Assembly (NCBI GenBank): GCA_963781785.1
Contig: CAWAHD010000005.1
Location: forward strand, 310,001 to 374,000
Origin: CAWAHD01 sp963781785
Lineage (GTDB): Bacteria > Planctomycetota > Planctomycetia > Isosphaerales > Isosphaeraceae
Direction of reading: 5' to 3'
DNA length: 64,000 bases
Below, piece by piece: positions 51,253 to 59,499 of the stretch. Position numbers and translations under genes: made by a program. Position 1 is the first letter of the stretch; each line of letters opens with the position of its first letter. Under the pieces are notes generated by a model. It was not told where the DNA came from and made no database searches. It worked only from the letters and a program-made list of their open reading frames with translations.

Positions 51253-52742
51253 TACGACAGCGCTACTTGGCAAAATCGGGCATCTCGGCTATTCTCCGTA
51301 ACTCATTGATGGAACTTCAGATCCAGGGAGTTACGGATGACTCCACGACAGATCCTGTCATTGGGGTCGCAGCTCGCCGACTTCCTCGACGAGTTTGACG
51401 ACTGTTTTGCACGTTCGGAACCCCGTGGCCACTTGGCCAGCTACGTGCGTGGCCAGCTCGCCGATTTGCCGCGTAAGAGCGTGCAGCCGATCGCAGATTT
51501 CAGCGGTACGCCGCGGCGGACTTTGCAAGAGTTCCTCAGTTGGTCCGACTGGGACCATGCTCTGATGCGCGACCGCGTCCAGATGATCGTAGCACGGGAC
51601 CATGCCGACCCTCATGCCATTGGTATCCTGGATGACTCGGGACATCCCAAGTCAGGCAACAAAACGGCGTGTGTCCAGAGGCAATGGTGTGGCAACACCG
51701 GCAAAATCGACAACTGCGTGGTCACTGTTCATCTTGCCTACACGACCTACGATACTCGGTTCCGGACGATGCTCGATAGCGCGCTATTCCTTCCCGAAAA
51801 CGGCTGGGACGATCCCGCGCGTCGTAAGGAGGCTGATATCCCGGCCGAGCTGACCTACCGGCCCAAGTGGCAAATCGCTTTGGAACTACTCGACCGCGCA
51901 CTTGGCAACAACGTGGTTTTCGGCTGGCTCACGTTCGATGAATGGTATTCGATCCCGGGCGAGTTCCTCGCTGGCTTGGAGGCACGGCACCAGCGTTACG
52001 TCGCTGAAGTTCGCAAGAGTTTCCGAGGTTGGTTGTACGATCCCCAACAAAAGCCCCGTGCCCAATTGAGCACGGTCGAGAACTTGTGCTCGTTTTCCAT
52101 TCCCATGATGCGGCAGCCCTGGCAGCGGGTCTACGTGAAAGACACCGACAAAGGGCCGATGGTGTGGGAGGTCAAGCACGCTCCGATCTGGCTCTCGCGA
52201 GACGGCCGCATTCTGGGGCCCTACTGGCTCATATACGCCCGCAATGTGCTGGACCCCGGCGAGGTCAAGTACTTCCTGTCCAATGCAAGCCCAGGGACTC
52301 CGCTGGAGTCGATCGTCCACGTGGCATTTGCGCGGTGGCCCGTTGAGCGTACCTTGGAGGACGAGAAGGACGAACTCGGACTGAGTCACTTCGAGGTCCG
52401 AAAATATCATTCAATCATGAGACATTTGAGTGTGACTCAAGTAAGCCACCTCTTCCTCGCCCGCCAAACCGAGCGGCTCCGGGGGGAAAAACCTAGAGAT
52501 CACATTGTGCCAGGTCCGAACCGCTGCGAACGTGCTAGTCGATGTGCTGCCTTTGCCGAAGCGCGCCCGCACCGAACGACTCGAAAAGGCGTCGAACAAT
52601 CTTCACCAAACTCAGGATCAGAACCGGTGCGCCCGAAAGTCGCACACGAAGACGAGGCTATCGCGGCTCAGGCGAATGGGGATTCTCCTGGCGGATTTGG
52701 CCTGCTGCGTTCCCCCGTAATTCAGCAAGTAGCGCTGTCGTA
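51253..52742 (+). mobile_element. IS701-type element, copy 2
   Basis: Terminal inverted repeats TACGACAGCGCTACTTG at 51253-51269 and 52726-52742. GTAA target duplications lie on both sides (51249-51252 and 52743-52746). It splits a right terminal repeat of the IS21 element at the position equivalent to copy 1. Confidence 0.92.
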
Positions 52743-52743
52743 G
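51337..52743 (+). CDS. IS701-type transposase (DDE superfamily)
   Basis: 468 aa. HAIGILDDSGHPKSGNKTAC carries the first Asp of the DDE_5 superfamily (DDSGxxKxGxxTxGVxRQ pattern), VVFGWLTFDEWYS the second acidic site (D/E), and ARWPVERTLEDEKDELGLSH the C-terminal Glu. Complete, with an ATG and uninterrupted frame; the last codon reaches the right inverted repeat. It may supply the transposase in trans to copy 1. Confidence 0.9.
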   Translation: MTPRQILSLGSQLADFLDEFDDCFARSEPRGHLASYVRGQLADLPRKSVQPIADFSGTPRRTLQEFLSWSDWDHALMRDRVQMIVARDHADPHAIGILDDSGHPKSGNKTACVQRQWCGNTGKIDNCVVTVHLAYTTYDTRFRTMLDSALFLPENGWDDPARRKEADIPAELTYRPKWQIALELLDRALGNNVVFGWLTFDEWYSIPGEFLAGLEARHQRYVAEVRKSFRGWLYDPQQKPRAQLSTVENLCSFSIPMMRQPWQRVYVKDTDKGPMVWEVKHAPIWLSRDGRILGPYWLIYARNVLDPGEVKYFLSNASPGTPLESIVHVAFARWPVERTLEDEKDELGLSHFEVRKYHSIMRHLSVTQVSHLFLARQTERLRGEKPRDHIVPGPNRCERASRCAAFAEARPHRTTRKGVEQSSPNSGSEPVRPKVAHEDEAIAAQANGDSPGGFGLLRSPVIQQVALS

Positions 52744-52787
52744 TAATTGTCGCGGTGGGGAAATGTAATTGTCGTCGATCAGCCGAC

Positions 52788-52863
52788 TGTGGAAGAACGC
52801 ACGGCATCCATCCAAGAGGGCCTCGCGCAGGCCAATCAAACCGATGATCTGAGCCTTGTCCAT
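52788..52863 (-). pseudogene. Class II AsnRS-like gene, 5' part (split by IS21)
   Basis: From ATG 52863: MDKAQIIGLIGLREALLDGC, then RAFFHSR. Removing the IS21 element and one GCCGAC copy joins it in frame to RFRQITTSSITSASGS at 47220, recreating the LR..L..FF..R.F.QITTSSITSA start of a class II synthetase core. Confidence 0.8.
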
Positions 52864-52984
52864 GTCTGCTTCTTGTTTCGCCAAACATCCTAGTGTCCTG
52901 TCACAGCCTAATTGTCGCGTAAACTGACTTTCCGTTCCAGTCCGCGAGCCGGCCAGATGCGCGGAATGATGCCCGCGGCACCGG

Positions 52985-53268
52985 ATGAAGATGCAGGGCC
53001 GGCTGGGCGGCTTCGCGGTGTCGTGCGGCGTCACGGTGTCATGCGGCGTCACGGTGTCAGGCTTTGTTTTTGGTTTTGGGCGGCTTCGCGGTGTCAGGCT
53101 TGGCGGCTTCGCGGTGTCAGGCTTTGTTTTTGGTTTTTTGGTTGACACCTGGTTTCCCGACCTCTAACCTTCCGGGCGGCTTCGCGGTGTCCGGGCGGCT
53201 TCGCGGTGTCAGGCTTTGTTTTTGGTTTTTTGGTTGACACCTGGTTTCCCGACCTCTAACCTGCCGAA
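52985..53268. repeat. REP hairpin cluster upstream of truncated RAYT
   Basis: Units GGCTTCGCGGTGTC and variants (GGCGTCACGGTGTCATGC) occur several times, with two complete GGTGTCAGGC...GGTTGACACC hairpins and duplicated CCCGACCTCTAACC leaders. The leader-REP unit has been tandemly duplicated here. Confidence 0.8.
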
Positions 53269-53625
53269 ATGCCACGAAGGCTGCGGATCGAGTTCGAAGG
53301 CGCTATCTATCACGTGATGTCGCGGGGGAATGCCCGCCAGAAGATCGTCCGCGATGACGCGGACAGACGCCGCCTGATCGATGGACTCGAGCAATCCGTC
53401 GTTCGACACGGCTGGCATTTGCTGTCTTACGTCGTCATGGGAAACCACCTTCATCTCATGGTCAAGACACCGCGCGCGAACCTCGGTGCGGGGATGCAGA
53501 GCTTTCTCTCAGGCTATGCGATCTGGGCCGGGCGGCGTTGGCGGCGACCGGGCCACCTGTTCCACGGGCGGTACCGCGCTCGCGGGACACCATACTCAAT
53601 TGTTGACGAGCGTGCGTCGGTTTGA
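53269..53625 (+). pseudogene. RAYT transposase, truncated after ~104 codons
   Basis: Identical or nearly so to the full copies up to GHLFHGRYRA, so the HUH motif (NHLHLMVKTP) is kept but the Tyr region and DnaA-like domain are lost. It then joins GGGACACCATACTCAATT and reads RGTPYSIVDERASV to a stop. Confidence 0.85.
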
Positions 53626-53775
53626 GAGTCTTCGGTCATGGCCCGATTGGCACGCGTTGTCGCACCTTTAGCTCAAGGTTCTTGGGAATCGTAGCGTGAG
53701 AGGATTTCTCGGAGGAGAATAGATCAGGTCGTGACGGCCGAGCTGTCGCGACCCAAGACCCCGAGGGGCTGAGAT

Positions 53776-53960
53776 CGATGGGAAAGCGCAGCGAAGTACC
53801 CGTTACTGAGCGCCGAGAGGCGGTGTTGAATCTCCGGCGTCGGGAGGAGCGAGGAGCAGTGATCGCTCGGCGATAGGGCGTTGCGGAAGCAACCTTGTAT
53901 CGCTGGCGTGATGACTTCCTGGCGGCCGGCGAGGCGTCCCCGGCGGGCAGCGCGCGGTCC
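53776..53960 (+). pseudogene. Transposase OrfA-like HTH fragment
   Basis: MGKRSEVPVTERREAVLNLR, then RREERGAVIARR, a stop (TAG near 53874), then GVAEATLYRWRDDFLAAGEA. This is the helix-turn-helix start of an IS3/ISL3-like transposase subunit with an in-frame stop, truncated after ~60 codons. DNA from here to 54270 holds a further degraded coding trace (VDELDGIMAYGTREYGVEIP) that I cannot assign. Confidence 0.6.
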
Positions 53961-54270
53961 AGATCATCGACCTGCTTCTCGAATGGGCCAGCAAGAACAA
54001 GGCGCCGCGAAAAAACCGTCCGCCACGGAGAAACCCGCACCCGCAGCGAAGACGCCTCCACAAGAGGCCGTCAGCAAGGCCGAATCGGACCGGACGGCTT
54101 TGGCCAAGGGCGTCGACGAACTGGACGGCATTATGGCCTATGGCACGCGTGAGTACGGCGTGGAGATTCCGAAAGAACAAGCGAGCGCATACCGTCGGCG
54201 ATCAAAGCGCCGATCCGGGGGCGCGCGAGCAGTTCTTGCCGCTTCATCGCTTCCTTGCTACTTTTGGCGA

Positions 54271-54765
54271 ATGAACCCCCGCGATCCCCCATCTCGCAAT
54301 AAACCCGCTATGATTGGTCTTCCTCCCTCCGCTCGGGGCGGCCGCCCCGCTAACATCGCGGCGCACGCCAGCCAGGTCGCCCAGGAATGGGAGGATGTGG
54401 GTGAGAATTACATCCGACGCCGTAACCGCGAACTCGGAGTACCGGAGGATTTGAACGGCGAGCCGGATTATGGTGGCGATGGCATGTGGCGGTCATTCAA
54501 TCCCAGGGGTACGACCGGAGGCAACAACACCACTGGCGTCTCTGTCGATTCCGGCGTGCTGAATCCCGAATTGCTCAAGGGCAAGAAGGGCTCAAGAATC
54601 TGGCCGAAAATGCGCCTGAAAGACCGCATTGACGCCATTATCGCGCATGAATACGAGGAGCTCCGGGCAGGCGGTGAGGATGTCGGGGCCATGAAGGCGT
54701 CGGTGAAGACAGAACTTCCGATCAGCGATGAGGCGCGGCGATTAAACAGAGCGAGGGCGAGGTAG
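54271..54765 (+). CDS. Uncharacterised AHExxE-motif protein, paralogue
   Basis: 164 aa from ATG 54271; a start at 54310 is also possible. IAAHASQVAQEWEDVGENYI, TTGGNNTTGVSVDSGVLNPE, MRLKDRIDAIIAHEYEELRA and LPISDEARRLNRARA. It shares the TTGG-N, VDSG, LKDRIDAIIAHExxE and LPISDEAR blocks with 43264-43777. The frame is intact here. No small partner gene follows. Confidence 0.6.
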   Translation: MNPRDPPSRNKPAMIGLPPSARGGRPANIAAHASQVAQEWEDVGENYIRRRNRELGVPEDLNGEPDYGGDGMWRSFNPRGTTGGNNTTGVSVDSGVLNPELLKGKKGSRIWPKMRLKDRIDAIIAHEYEELRAGGEDVGAMKASVKTELPISDEARRLNRARAR

Positions 54766-54912
54766 GCTGCGGGCCGTGCTTTGAGATTGCCGGCTTCATT
54801 TCCGTTACCATTTTTGCGGCCCCCACTAGCCGAGAGTCGCGACCTCTACAAAGCTGATGACCCTGGGGACAAAAGTCCGTGTCCATCCACGCCGCGGCCG
54901 CTGCCCATCCGA

Positions 54913-55149
54913 TCATCCCGCTTGCTTCGCGCAAGCCAGCAATTCGGCCTTCCGGTCGAACCCGAGCTCGCTGACCCGATAGATCGTTCCCGGCCCATCG
55001 CGGAAGCTATTACCGAGGATCATCAATCCCGCACGCTCCAGCTCGCGGTACGGCTCACGATTGGCGTCGTTTATCAGGATATTGCCGTGCAACTCGATGT
55101 GCAGGCGAAACAGAGTCAACGCAGCTTCGGATAGCATAATCGTTTCCAT
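54913..55149 (-). CDS. Small conserved hypothetical protein
   Basis: 78 aa from ATG 55149, with GGGAGGATGTC directly upstream. METIMLSEAALTLFRLHIEL, then REPYRELERAGLMILGNSFR and YRVSELGFDRKAELLA. It resembles a short winged-helix or phage-type hypothetical. No partner gene. Confidence 0.6.
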   Translation of the reverse strand: METIMLSEAALTLFRLHIELHGNILINDANREPYRELERAGLMILGNSFRDGPGTIYRVSELGFDRKAELLACAKQAG

Positions 55150-55210
55150 GACATCCTCCCGCCGACATGTTATACGCTGCCAGCGTATCTGAGAACGCCA
55201 ACCCGCATTG

Positions 55211-55410
55211 ACGTGGGATCGCAGACCCCCGCTTTTCGGCGCGCCCCGCTGAAGATTGGAGCCGTCTGCTACCAAAGACGTGGGATCGCCGACCCCCGCT
55301 TTTCGGCGCCCCTCGCTCAAGATTGGAGCCGTCTGCTACCAAAGACGTGGGATCGCAGACACCCGCTTTTCGGCGCACCCGCTCAAGATTGGAGCCGTCT
55401 GCTACCAAAG
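55211..55410. repeat. Three tandem 67-bp repeats
   Basis: Units at 55211-55277, 55278-55344 and 55345-55410 share ACGTGGGATCGCAGAC, CCCGCTTTTCGGCGC and AAGATTGGAGCCGTCTGCTA with few differences. They lie just upstream of the minus-strand small gene at 54913-55149. Not coding in any convincing way. Confidence 0.85.
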
Positions 55411-55529
55411 GATTTGCGACGGCCCGCAACATCGGCCTGCCATGGGGCCCAACCGGGCTTGAAAGCTGCCCCTTGACCTGCCGCGTACTTGGCGAGCCTG
55501 ATTGGATGCTGGCTGTATCAACGTGTGAA

Positions 55530-55640
55530 GAGTGGGTGTCTTACAATCCGTTGGCGACCGATGTTTATGGCTTGGGAGCGATTTTCTGCGCGTTGCTCAC
55601 GGGCAAGGCCCCGTTTGGCGGCGTGAGCGTGATCGACACG
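55530..55640 (+). pseudogene. Ser/Thr kinase fragment
   Basis: Encodes ATDVYGLGAIFCALLTGKAP, then FGG: the alpha-F region (DVYxLGAxLxxLLTGxPPF) of a planctomycete kinase, with nothing kinase-like on either side. Confidence 0.6.
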
Positions 55641-55792
55641 AATGGCGTCGTGCGGCACCATCCGCCGGAGCCGCTGGCGTTCTACGCGTTTGGCTCCGGA
55701 CGCCTTCACGTTTGTGCGACGCCATGATAGAATTCTTCAGCATGCCACGCGACGTCGCCCAGCAACGTTGGTAGCGAGGAGGAACCATTCCC

Positions 55793-56075
55793 ATGATCGA
55801 GGCAAAGCGCCATCGCTACATCGTCACCAACGATCAGATTCTCAACGGTGACCCAATCATCGAGGGAACTGCGCACGCCAGTGCGGGCGATCGTGGAGTT
55901 GTGGCGGCAAGGATTACCTACGGAGACCATCTTGACCAGGCTGCCGCATCTGAGCCTGGCTCAGGTCTTCGACGCATTGAGCTATTACAGGGACCATCAA
56001 GCGGAAATCCACCGGCATATCGATCGGAATCGAATTCCGGATGACCTCATCGATCCGCTGGTAAAAGGGTCGTGA
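55793..56075 (+). pseudogene. DUF433 antitoxin-like protein, one frameshift
   Basis: ATG 55793 after GAGGAGGAA. HRYIVTNDQILNGDPIIEGT, then (one extra G near 55868) RTPVRAIVELWRQGLPTETI and LSLAQVFDALSYYRDHQAEI: the classic DUF433 pattern (GxPxIxGTRxxV). 93 aa when corrected. No toxin gene follows; a RAYT/REP cluster begins 22 bp later and may have replaced it. Confidence 0.75.
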
Positions 56076-56097
56076 ATCGCCTCTTCATCGAACTCAA

Positions 56098-56174
56098 TCT
56101 GGCGGCTTCTCGGTGTCAGCCTTTGTTTTTGGTTTTTTGGTTGACACCTGGTTTCCTGACCTCTAACTTCGAAA
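56098..56174. repeat. REP hairpin upstream of full RAYT copy 2
   Basis: GGCGGCTTCTCGGTGTCAGC, T-rich loop, GGTTGACACC, then TTTCCTGACCTCTAAC and the ATG. Same arrangement as at 44135. Confidence 0.8.
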
Positions 56175-57485
56175 ATGCCACGAAGACTGCGGATCGAGTT
56201 CGAAGGCGCCATCTATCACGTGATGTCGCGGGGGAATGCCCGCCAGAAGATCGTCCGCGATGACGCGGACAGACGCCGCCTGATCGATGGACTCGAGCAA
56301 TCCGTCGTCCGACATGGCTGGCAGTTGCTGTCTTACGTCGTCATGGGAAATCACCTTCATCTCATGGTGAAGACACCGCGCCCGAACCTCGGTGCAGGGA
56401 TGCAGAGCTTTCTCTCAGGCTATGCGATCTGGGCCGGGCGGCGTTGGCGGCGACCGGGCCACCTGTTCCAGGGGCGGTACCGCGCCGAGATGATCGAGGA
56501 TGAAAGCTATTACTGGACCGTCAGCCGCTACATTCATCTCAACCCGGTGCGTGCGGGTTTGGTGCTGCGTCCTGAGCAGTGGGAGTGGTCGAGCTACCCA
56601 GGCTATCGCGACGCCCGTCGGGCGCAAGCATGGGTTGCACATGATGAATTGCTGGCCGCGTGGCAGGGCGATCACGGAGGTCGAGATGCACGACAGGCGT
56701 ACGCCCGATTCGTGGAGCGCGGCCTGGACGATTCGCCCCCATCGCCGTTTCGCGATGCCTTTGGCGGGTGGGTTCTGGGCTCCGAGCGATTCCTGGCGCG
56801 ACTGCGAAGCCTCGCCAGTTTGATCCATTCCAATCCTCCGGTCGCCGAGGCACGACAGCTCTCCGGGCTCGACCCGAAACGGATCCTCGCCGCTGTCACG
56901 GCTTTCTACGGCCTGGACGACGCAGGGCTGTCGCGCCGCCACGACCCCCATCTGGCGCGGGCGGTCGCGGCCTGGCTCTGCCGCCGGCACACCGAGGCGT
57001 CACTGCGCGAGCTCGCCGCCTGGTTCGGACTTTCGCGTCCCGACAGCGTCCCCAACCTCACGCGTCGAATCGACACGCGGCTGCACGCATCCCCCGAGCT
57101 GTCCAACGATCTCGCTGAGATCCTCAAACGGGCGAGTTCACCAGACGCCGACGTCCATCAAAACAACGCGAAACGTACAGAGGCTCCGCGGAAAGCGGCG
57201 CGGTCGAAAACGAAAAACAAAGGCTTACAGCGCGAAGCCGCTCTGACACCGCGAAGCCGCCCTGCGCGAGCTCGCCGCCCGGTTCGGACTTTCGCGTCCC
57301 GACAGCGTCCCCAACCTCACGCGTCGGATCGACACGCGGCTGAAACATCCCCCGAGCGGTCCAACGATCTGGCTGGCATCTTCAAGCGGGCGAGTTCACC
57401 AGACGCCGACGTCGATCAAAACAACGCGAAACGTACAAAAGCTTCGCGAAAGTCTGCACGATCGAAAACCAAAAACAAAGGCTGA
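56175..57485 (+). CDS. REP-associated tyrosine transposase with DnaA-like domain (copy 2, extended tail)
   Basis: The first 350 residues equal the copy at 44215 (HUH at 60-62, SRYIHLNPVRAGLV, DnaA-like domain ~235-305). The REP stop codon is altered here (GGCTTACAGC instead of GGCTGA), so translation runs on through a partial repeat of the C-terminal coding region (ARRPVRTFASRQRPQPHASD, then SSPDADVDQNNAKRTKA) and ends at the next REP TGA, giving 436 aa. The tail is out-of-frame readthrough of the array in part, so its function is doubtful. Confidence 0.88.
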   Translation: MPRRLRIEFEGAIYHVMSRGNARQKIVRDDADRRRLIDGLEQSVVRHGWQLLSYVVMGNHLHLMVKTPRPNLGAGMQSFLSGYAIWAGRRWRRPGHLFQGRYRAEMIEDESYYWTVSRYIHLNPVRAGLVLRPEQWEWSSYPGYRDARRAQAWVAHDELLAAWQGDHGGRDARQAYARFVERGLDDSPPSPFRDAFGGWVLGSERFLARLRSLASLIHSNPPVAEARQLSGLDPKRILAAVTAFYGLDDAGLSRRHDPHLARAVAAWLCRRHTEASLRELAAWFGLSRPDSVPNLTRRIDTRLHASPELSNDLAEILKRASSPDADVHQNNAKRTEAPRKAARSKTKNKGLQREAALTPRSRPARARRPVRTFASRQRPQPHASDRHAAETSPERSNDLAGIFKRASSPDADVDQNNAKRTKASRKSARSKTKNKG

Positions 57486-58165
57486 CACCGCGAAGCCGCC
57501 CGATCGAAAACCAAAAACAAAGGCTGACACCGCGAAGCCGCCGACACCGCGAAGCCGCCACGGTCGAAAACCAAAAACAAAGGCTGACACCGCGAAGCCG
57601 CCCAGCGGGCGAGTTCACCAGACGCCGACGTCGATCAAAACAACGCGAAACGTACAAAAGCTTCGCGAAAGTCTGCACGATCGAAAACCAAAAACAAAGG
57701 CTGACACCGCGAAGCCGCCACGGTCGAAAACCAAAAACAAAGGCTGACACCGCGAACCCGCCCCGTCGAAAACCAAAAACAAAGGCTGACACCGCGAAGC
57801 CGCCCGAAGCCGCCACGGTCGAAAACCAAAAACAAAGGCTGACACCGCGAAGCCGCCGACACCGGAAGCCGCCAAGGCTGACACCGCGAAGCCGCCACGG
57901 TCGAAAACCAAAAACAAAGGCTGACACCGCGAAGCCGCCCGGTCGAAAACCAAAAACAAAGGCTGACACCGCGAAGCCGCCAGGCTGACACCGCGAAGCC
58001 GCCTCGAAGGCTCCGCTGAAATCGGCGCGATCGAAAACCAAAAACAAAGGCTGACACCGCGAAGCTGCCAAGGCTGACACCGCGAAGCTGCCAGGCTGAC
58101 ACCGCGAAGCTGCCAAAACAAAGGCTGACACCGCGAAGCCGCCCCACCGCGAAGCCGCCCCGACC
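57230..58165. repeat. Large REP array (about 18 units)
   Basis: Irregular tandem copies of TGACACCGCGAAGCCGCC, many preceded by GATCGAAAACCAAAAACAAA or CGGTCGAAAACC. Longer modules (57390-57490, 57605-57715) repeat the RAYT 3' end with SSPDADVDQNNAKR coding. A GCTGCC variant dominates near 58050-58120. Spacing is irregular and spacers are not unique, so it is not a CRISPR. Confidence 0.9.
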
Positions 58166-58168
58166 CAC

Positions 58169-58831
58169 TCACGATCGCCGTCGCGACCGCGCCGCTCGAG
58201 ATGGCGGGAGGGATAAACCGTCCGGATTCGAGCCGACCAGGCCCGAGCGATAGGAGCGCTCGTCCACCAAGCACAGCCCTCGGATCATGGATGCTGTCAG
58301 CAGGGGAATCCGCTTCATCGAGTTCAGGCGCTCTTCAATGAGCTTCATGGTGTCATCCTCAGCGAGCCAGTCGTATCGGTCGAAGCCCGCCAGGTTGAGC
58401 GGACGGCTGTAGCTCCTGAGCGTTTTATCCTTCGCGAGATTGTAGTAATGCTCGAAGTACGAGATCACCAGCTCCCTCAAGCTACGGTAAATCGGCTCGC
58501 GGTAGCGCAGTCCCGCATAGTTCGACTTGGCGACCGCCCCCCAGGCGCCCGGTTCTCCATAGATCGCCAGCAAATGCTCGTCGTCGATTCCGGGCTCCGG
58601 AAACAGATTGACGATCAGCGGTCGATACCCGATCTGCCGCAGCGCCGCCGCTCCGCAAACCGCAGCCTCGAAGCAATGGGCGAGACCTTCGCGCACGACG
58701 CTGAGCGGGCAGCGATAACGGTCGTCTCCCGGGTTGTACGCGAGCTCGTCGAGGAAACTCTGGATTCGCGCCGGGCTCGTGAGCCGCGCGACGACTCGGC
58801 ACTCGGCCCGGTTGAGATCGTTTGTGAACAT
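58169..58831 (-). CDS. Transglutaminase-like fold protein
   Basis: 220 aa. MFTNDLNRAECRVVARLTSP, CPLSVVREGLAHCFEAAVCG (Cys), IGYRPLIVNLFPEPGIDDEH (Asp-His) and KSNYAGLRYREPIYRSLREL. The Cys-containing helix followed by a D-D-E-H segment is consistent with a Cys-His-Asp papain/transglutaminase fold, and similar proteins are common in planctomycetes. The last ~25 residues abut the REP array and may be altered. Role unknown. Confidence 0.65.
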   Translation of the reverse strand: MFTNDLNRAECRVVARLTSPARIQSFLDELAYNPGDDRYRCPLSVVREGLAHCFEAAVCGAAALRQIGYRPLIVNLFPEPGIDDEHLLAIYGEPGAWGAVAKSNYAGLRYREPIYRSLRELVISYFEHYYNLAKDKTLRSYSRPLNLAGFDRYDWLAEDDTMKLIEERLNSMKRIPLLTASMIRGLCLVDERSYRSGLVGSNPDGLSLPPSRAARSRRRS

Positions 58832-59159
58832 CGGGGAATATTAAGACACCCAAATTCCTGGCGAGTGAGCCATCCGCCGCTATGCAGCATCCAAACTGCT
58901 TGGGTGTCTGACTCAGCTCCCCGGATGGACCTATCTTTTCGACTACCGAACAGACAATGCACGAGCAGCATACCGAAGAGGCCGAGCCAGAGCGATAGGG
59001 TGGAGTGGCCGAGCCGCCGGTAGCTGTTCGGACCGATAAACGGACATTTGAGGGCTGCGAATGCACGGCCCCGCATGCGACCGTACGAAGTCGCGGGGGT
59101 TCCGGACGGCCGCAGTCGCCCACACAGTGTTTTTGGTTTTTCGCTTGACCCTTGGTTTC
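58832..59159. other. Intergenic region, nothing recognised
   Basis: Frames across it are shadows. It separates the transglutaminase-like gene from a RAYT/REP remnant. Confidence 0.4.
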
Positions 59160-59279
59160 CTAGCCTGCCGAAATGCCAGGCGGCTTCGCGGTGTCAGCCT
59201 TGGCTTCGCGTTCGCGGTGTCAGCCTTTGTTTTTGGTTTTTCGCTTGACACCTGGTTTCCTGACCTCTAACCTTCCGAA
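59160..59279. repeat. REP hairpin upstream of truncated RAYT
   Basis: GGCGGCTTCGCGGTGTCAGC, a second partial unit, T-rich loop and CTTGACACC, then TTCCTGACCTCTAACC and the ATG. Confidence 0.8.
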
Positions 59280-59420
59280 ATGCCACGAAGACTGCGGATC
59301 GAGTTCGAGGGCGCCATCTATCACGTGATGTCGCGGGGGAATGCCCGCCAGAAGATCGTCCGCGATGACGCGGACAGACGCCGACTGATAAGCCGCACAC
59401 GATTACTGTACGGATGTTGA
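59280..59420 (+). pseudogene. RAYT transposase, truncated after ~37 codons
   Basis: MPRRLRIEFEGAIYHVMSRG to DDADRRRLI, then unrelated sequence (SRTRLLYGC) and a stop. Breakpoint near 59388. Confidence 0.85.
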
Positions 59421-59499
59421 CAGAAAGCGATTATCTGGTTCTAATCGACCAGCGCGAGTGGCGCTCACGAAGAAGCAAACAACTTCCAGAGAGAATCCC

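Larger units (their letters stand above)
47221..52781 (+). mobile_element. IS21-family element carrying two IS701-type insertions
   Basis: Termini are TGATCAGCGACAATTA (left, 47221) and, read inward, TGATCGACGACAATTA (right, ending 52781). Direct repeats GCCGAC flank both sides (47215-47220 and 52782-52787), a 6-bp target duplication. Inside each end are repeated motifs of the type CGACAATTAGAATTCCCC (three left, two right), the multiple terminal repeats of IS21 elements. Without the two nested elements and their duplications it would be about 2.57 kb. istA and istB lie inside. Confidence 0.9.

Noticed and set aside
47294..52742. Composite transposon bounded by two inverted IS701 copies
   Set aside because: Each copy has its own distinct 4-bp duplication (TTAG and GTAA), so they inserted separately; the outer boundaries belong to the IS21 element.
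57230..58165. Possible CRISPR array
   Set aside because: Repeats are irregularly spaced, the intervening sequence is itself repeated, and no cas gene is near. It is a REP array.
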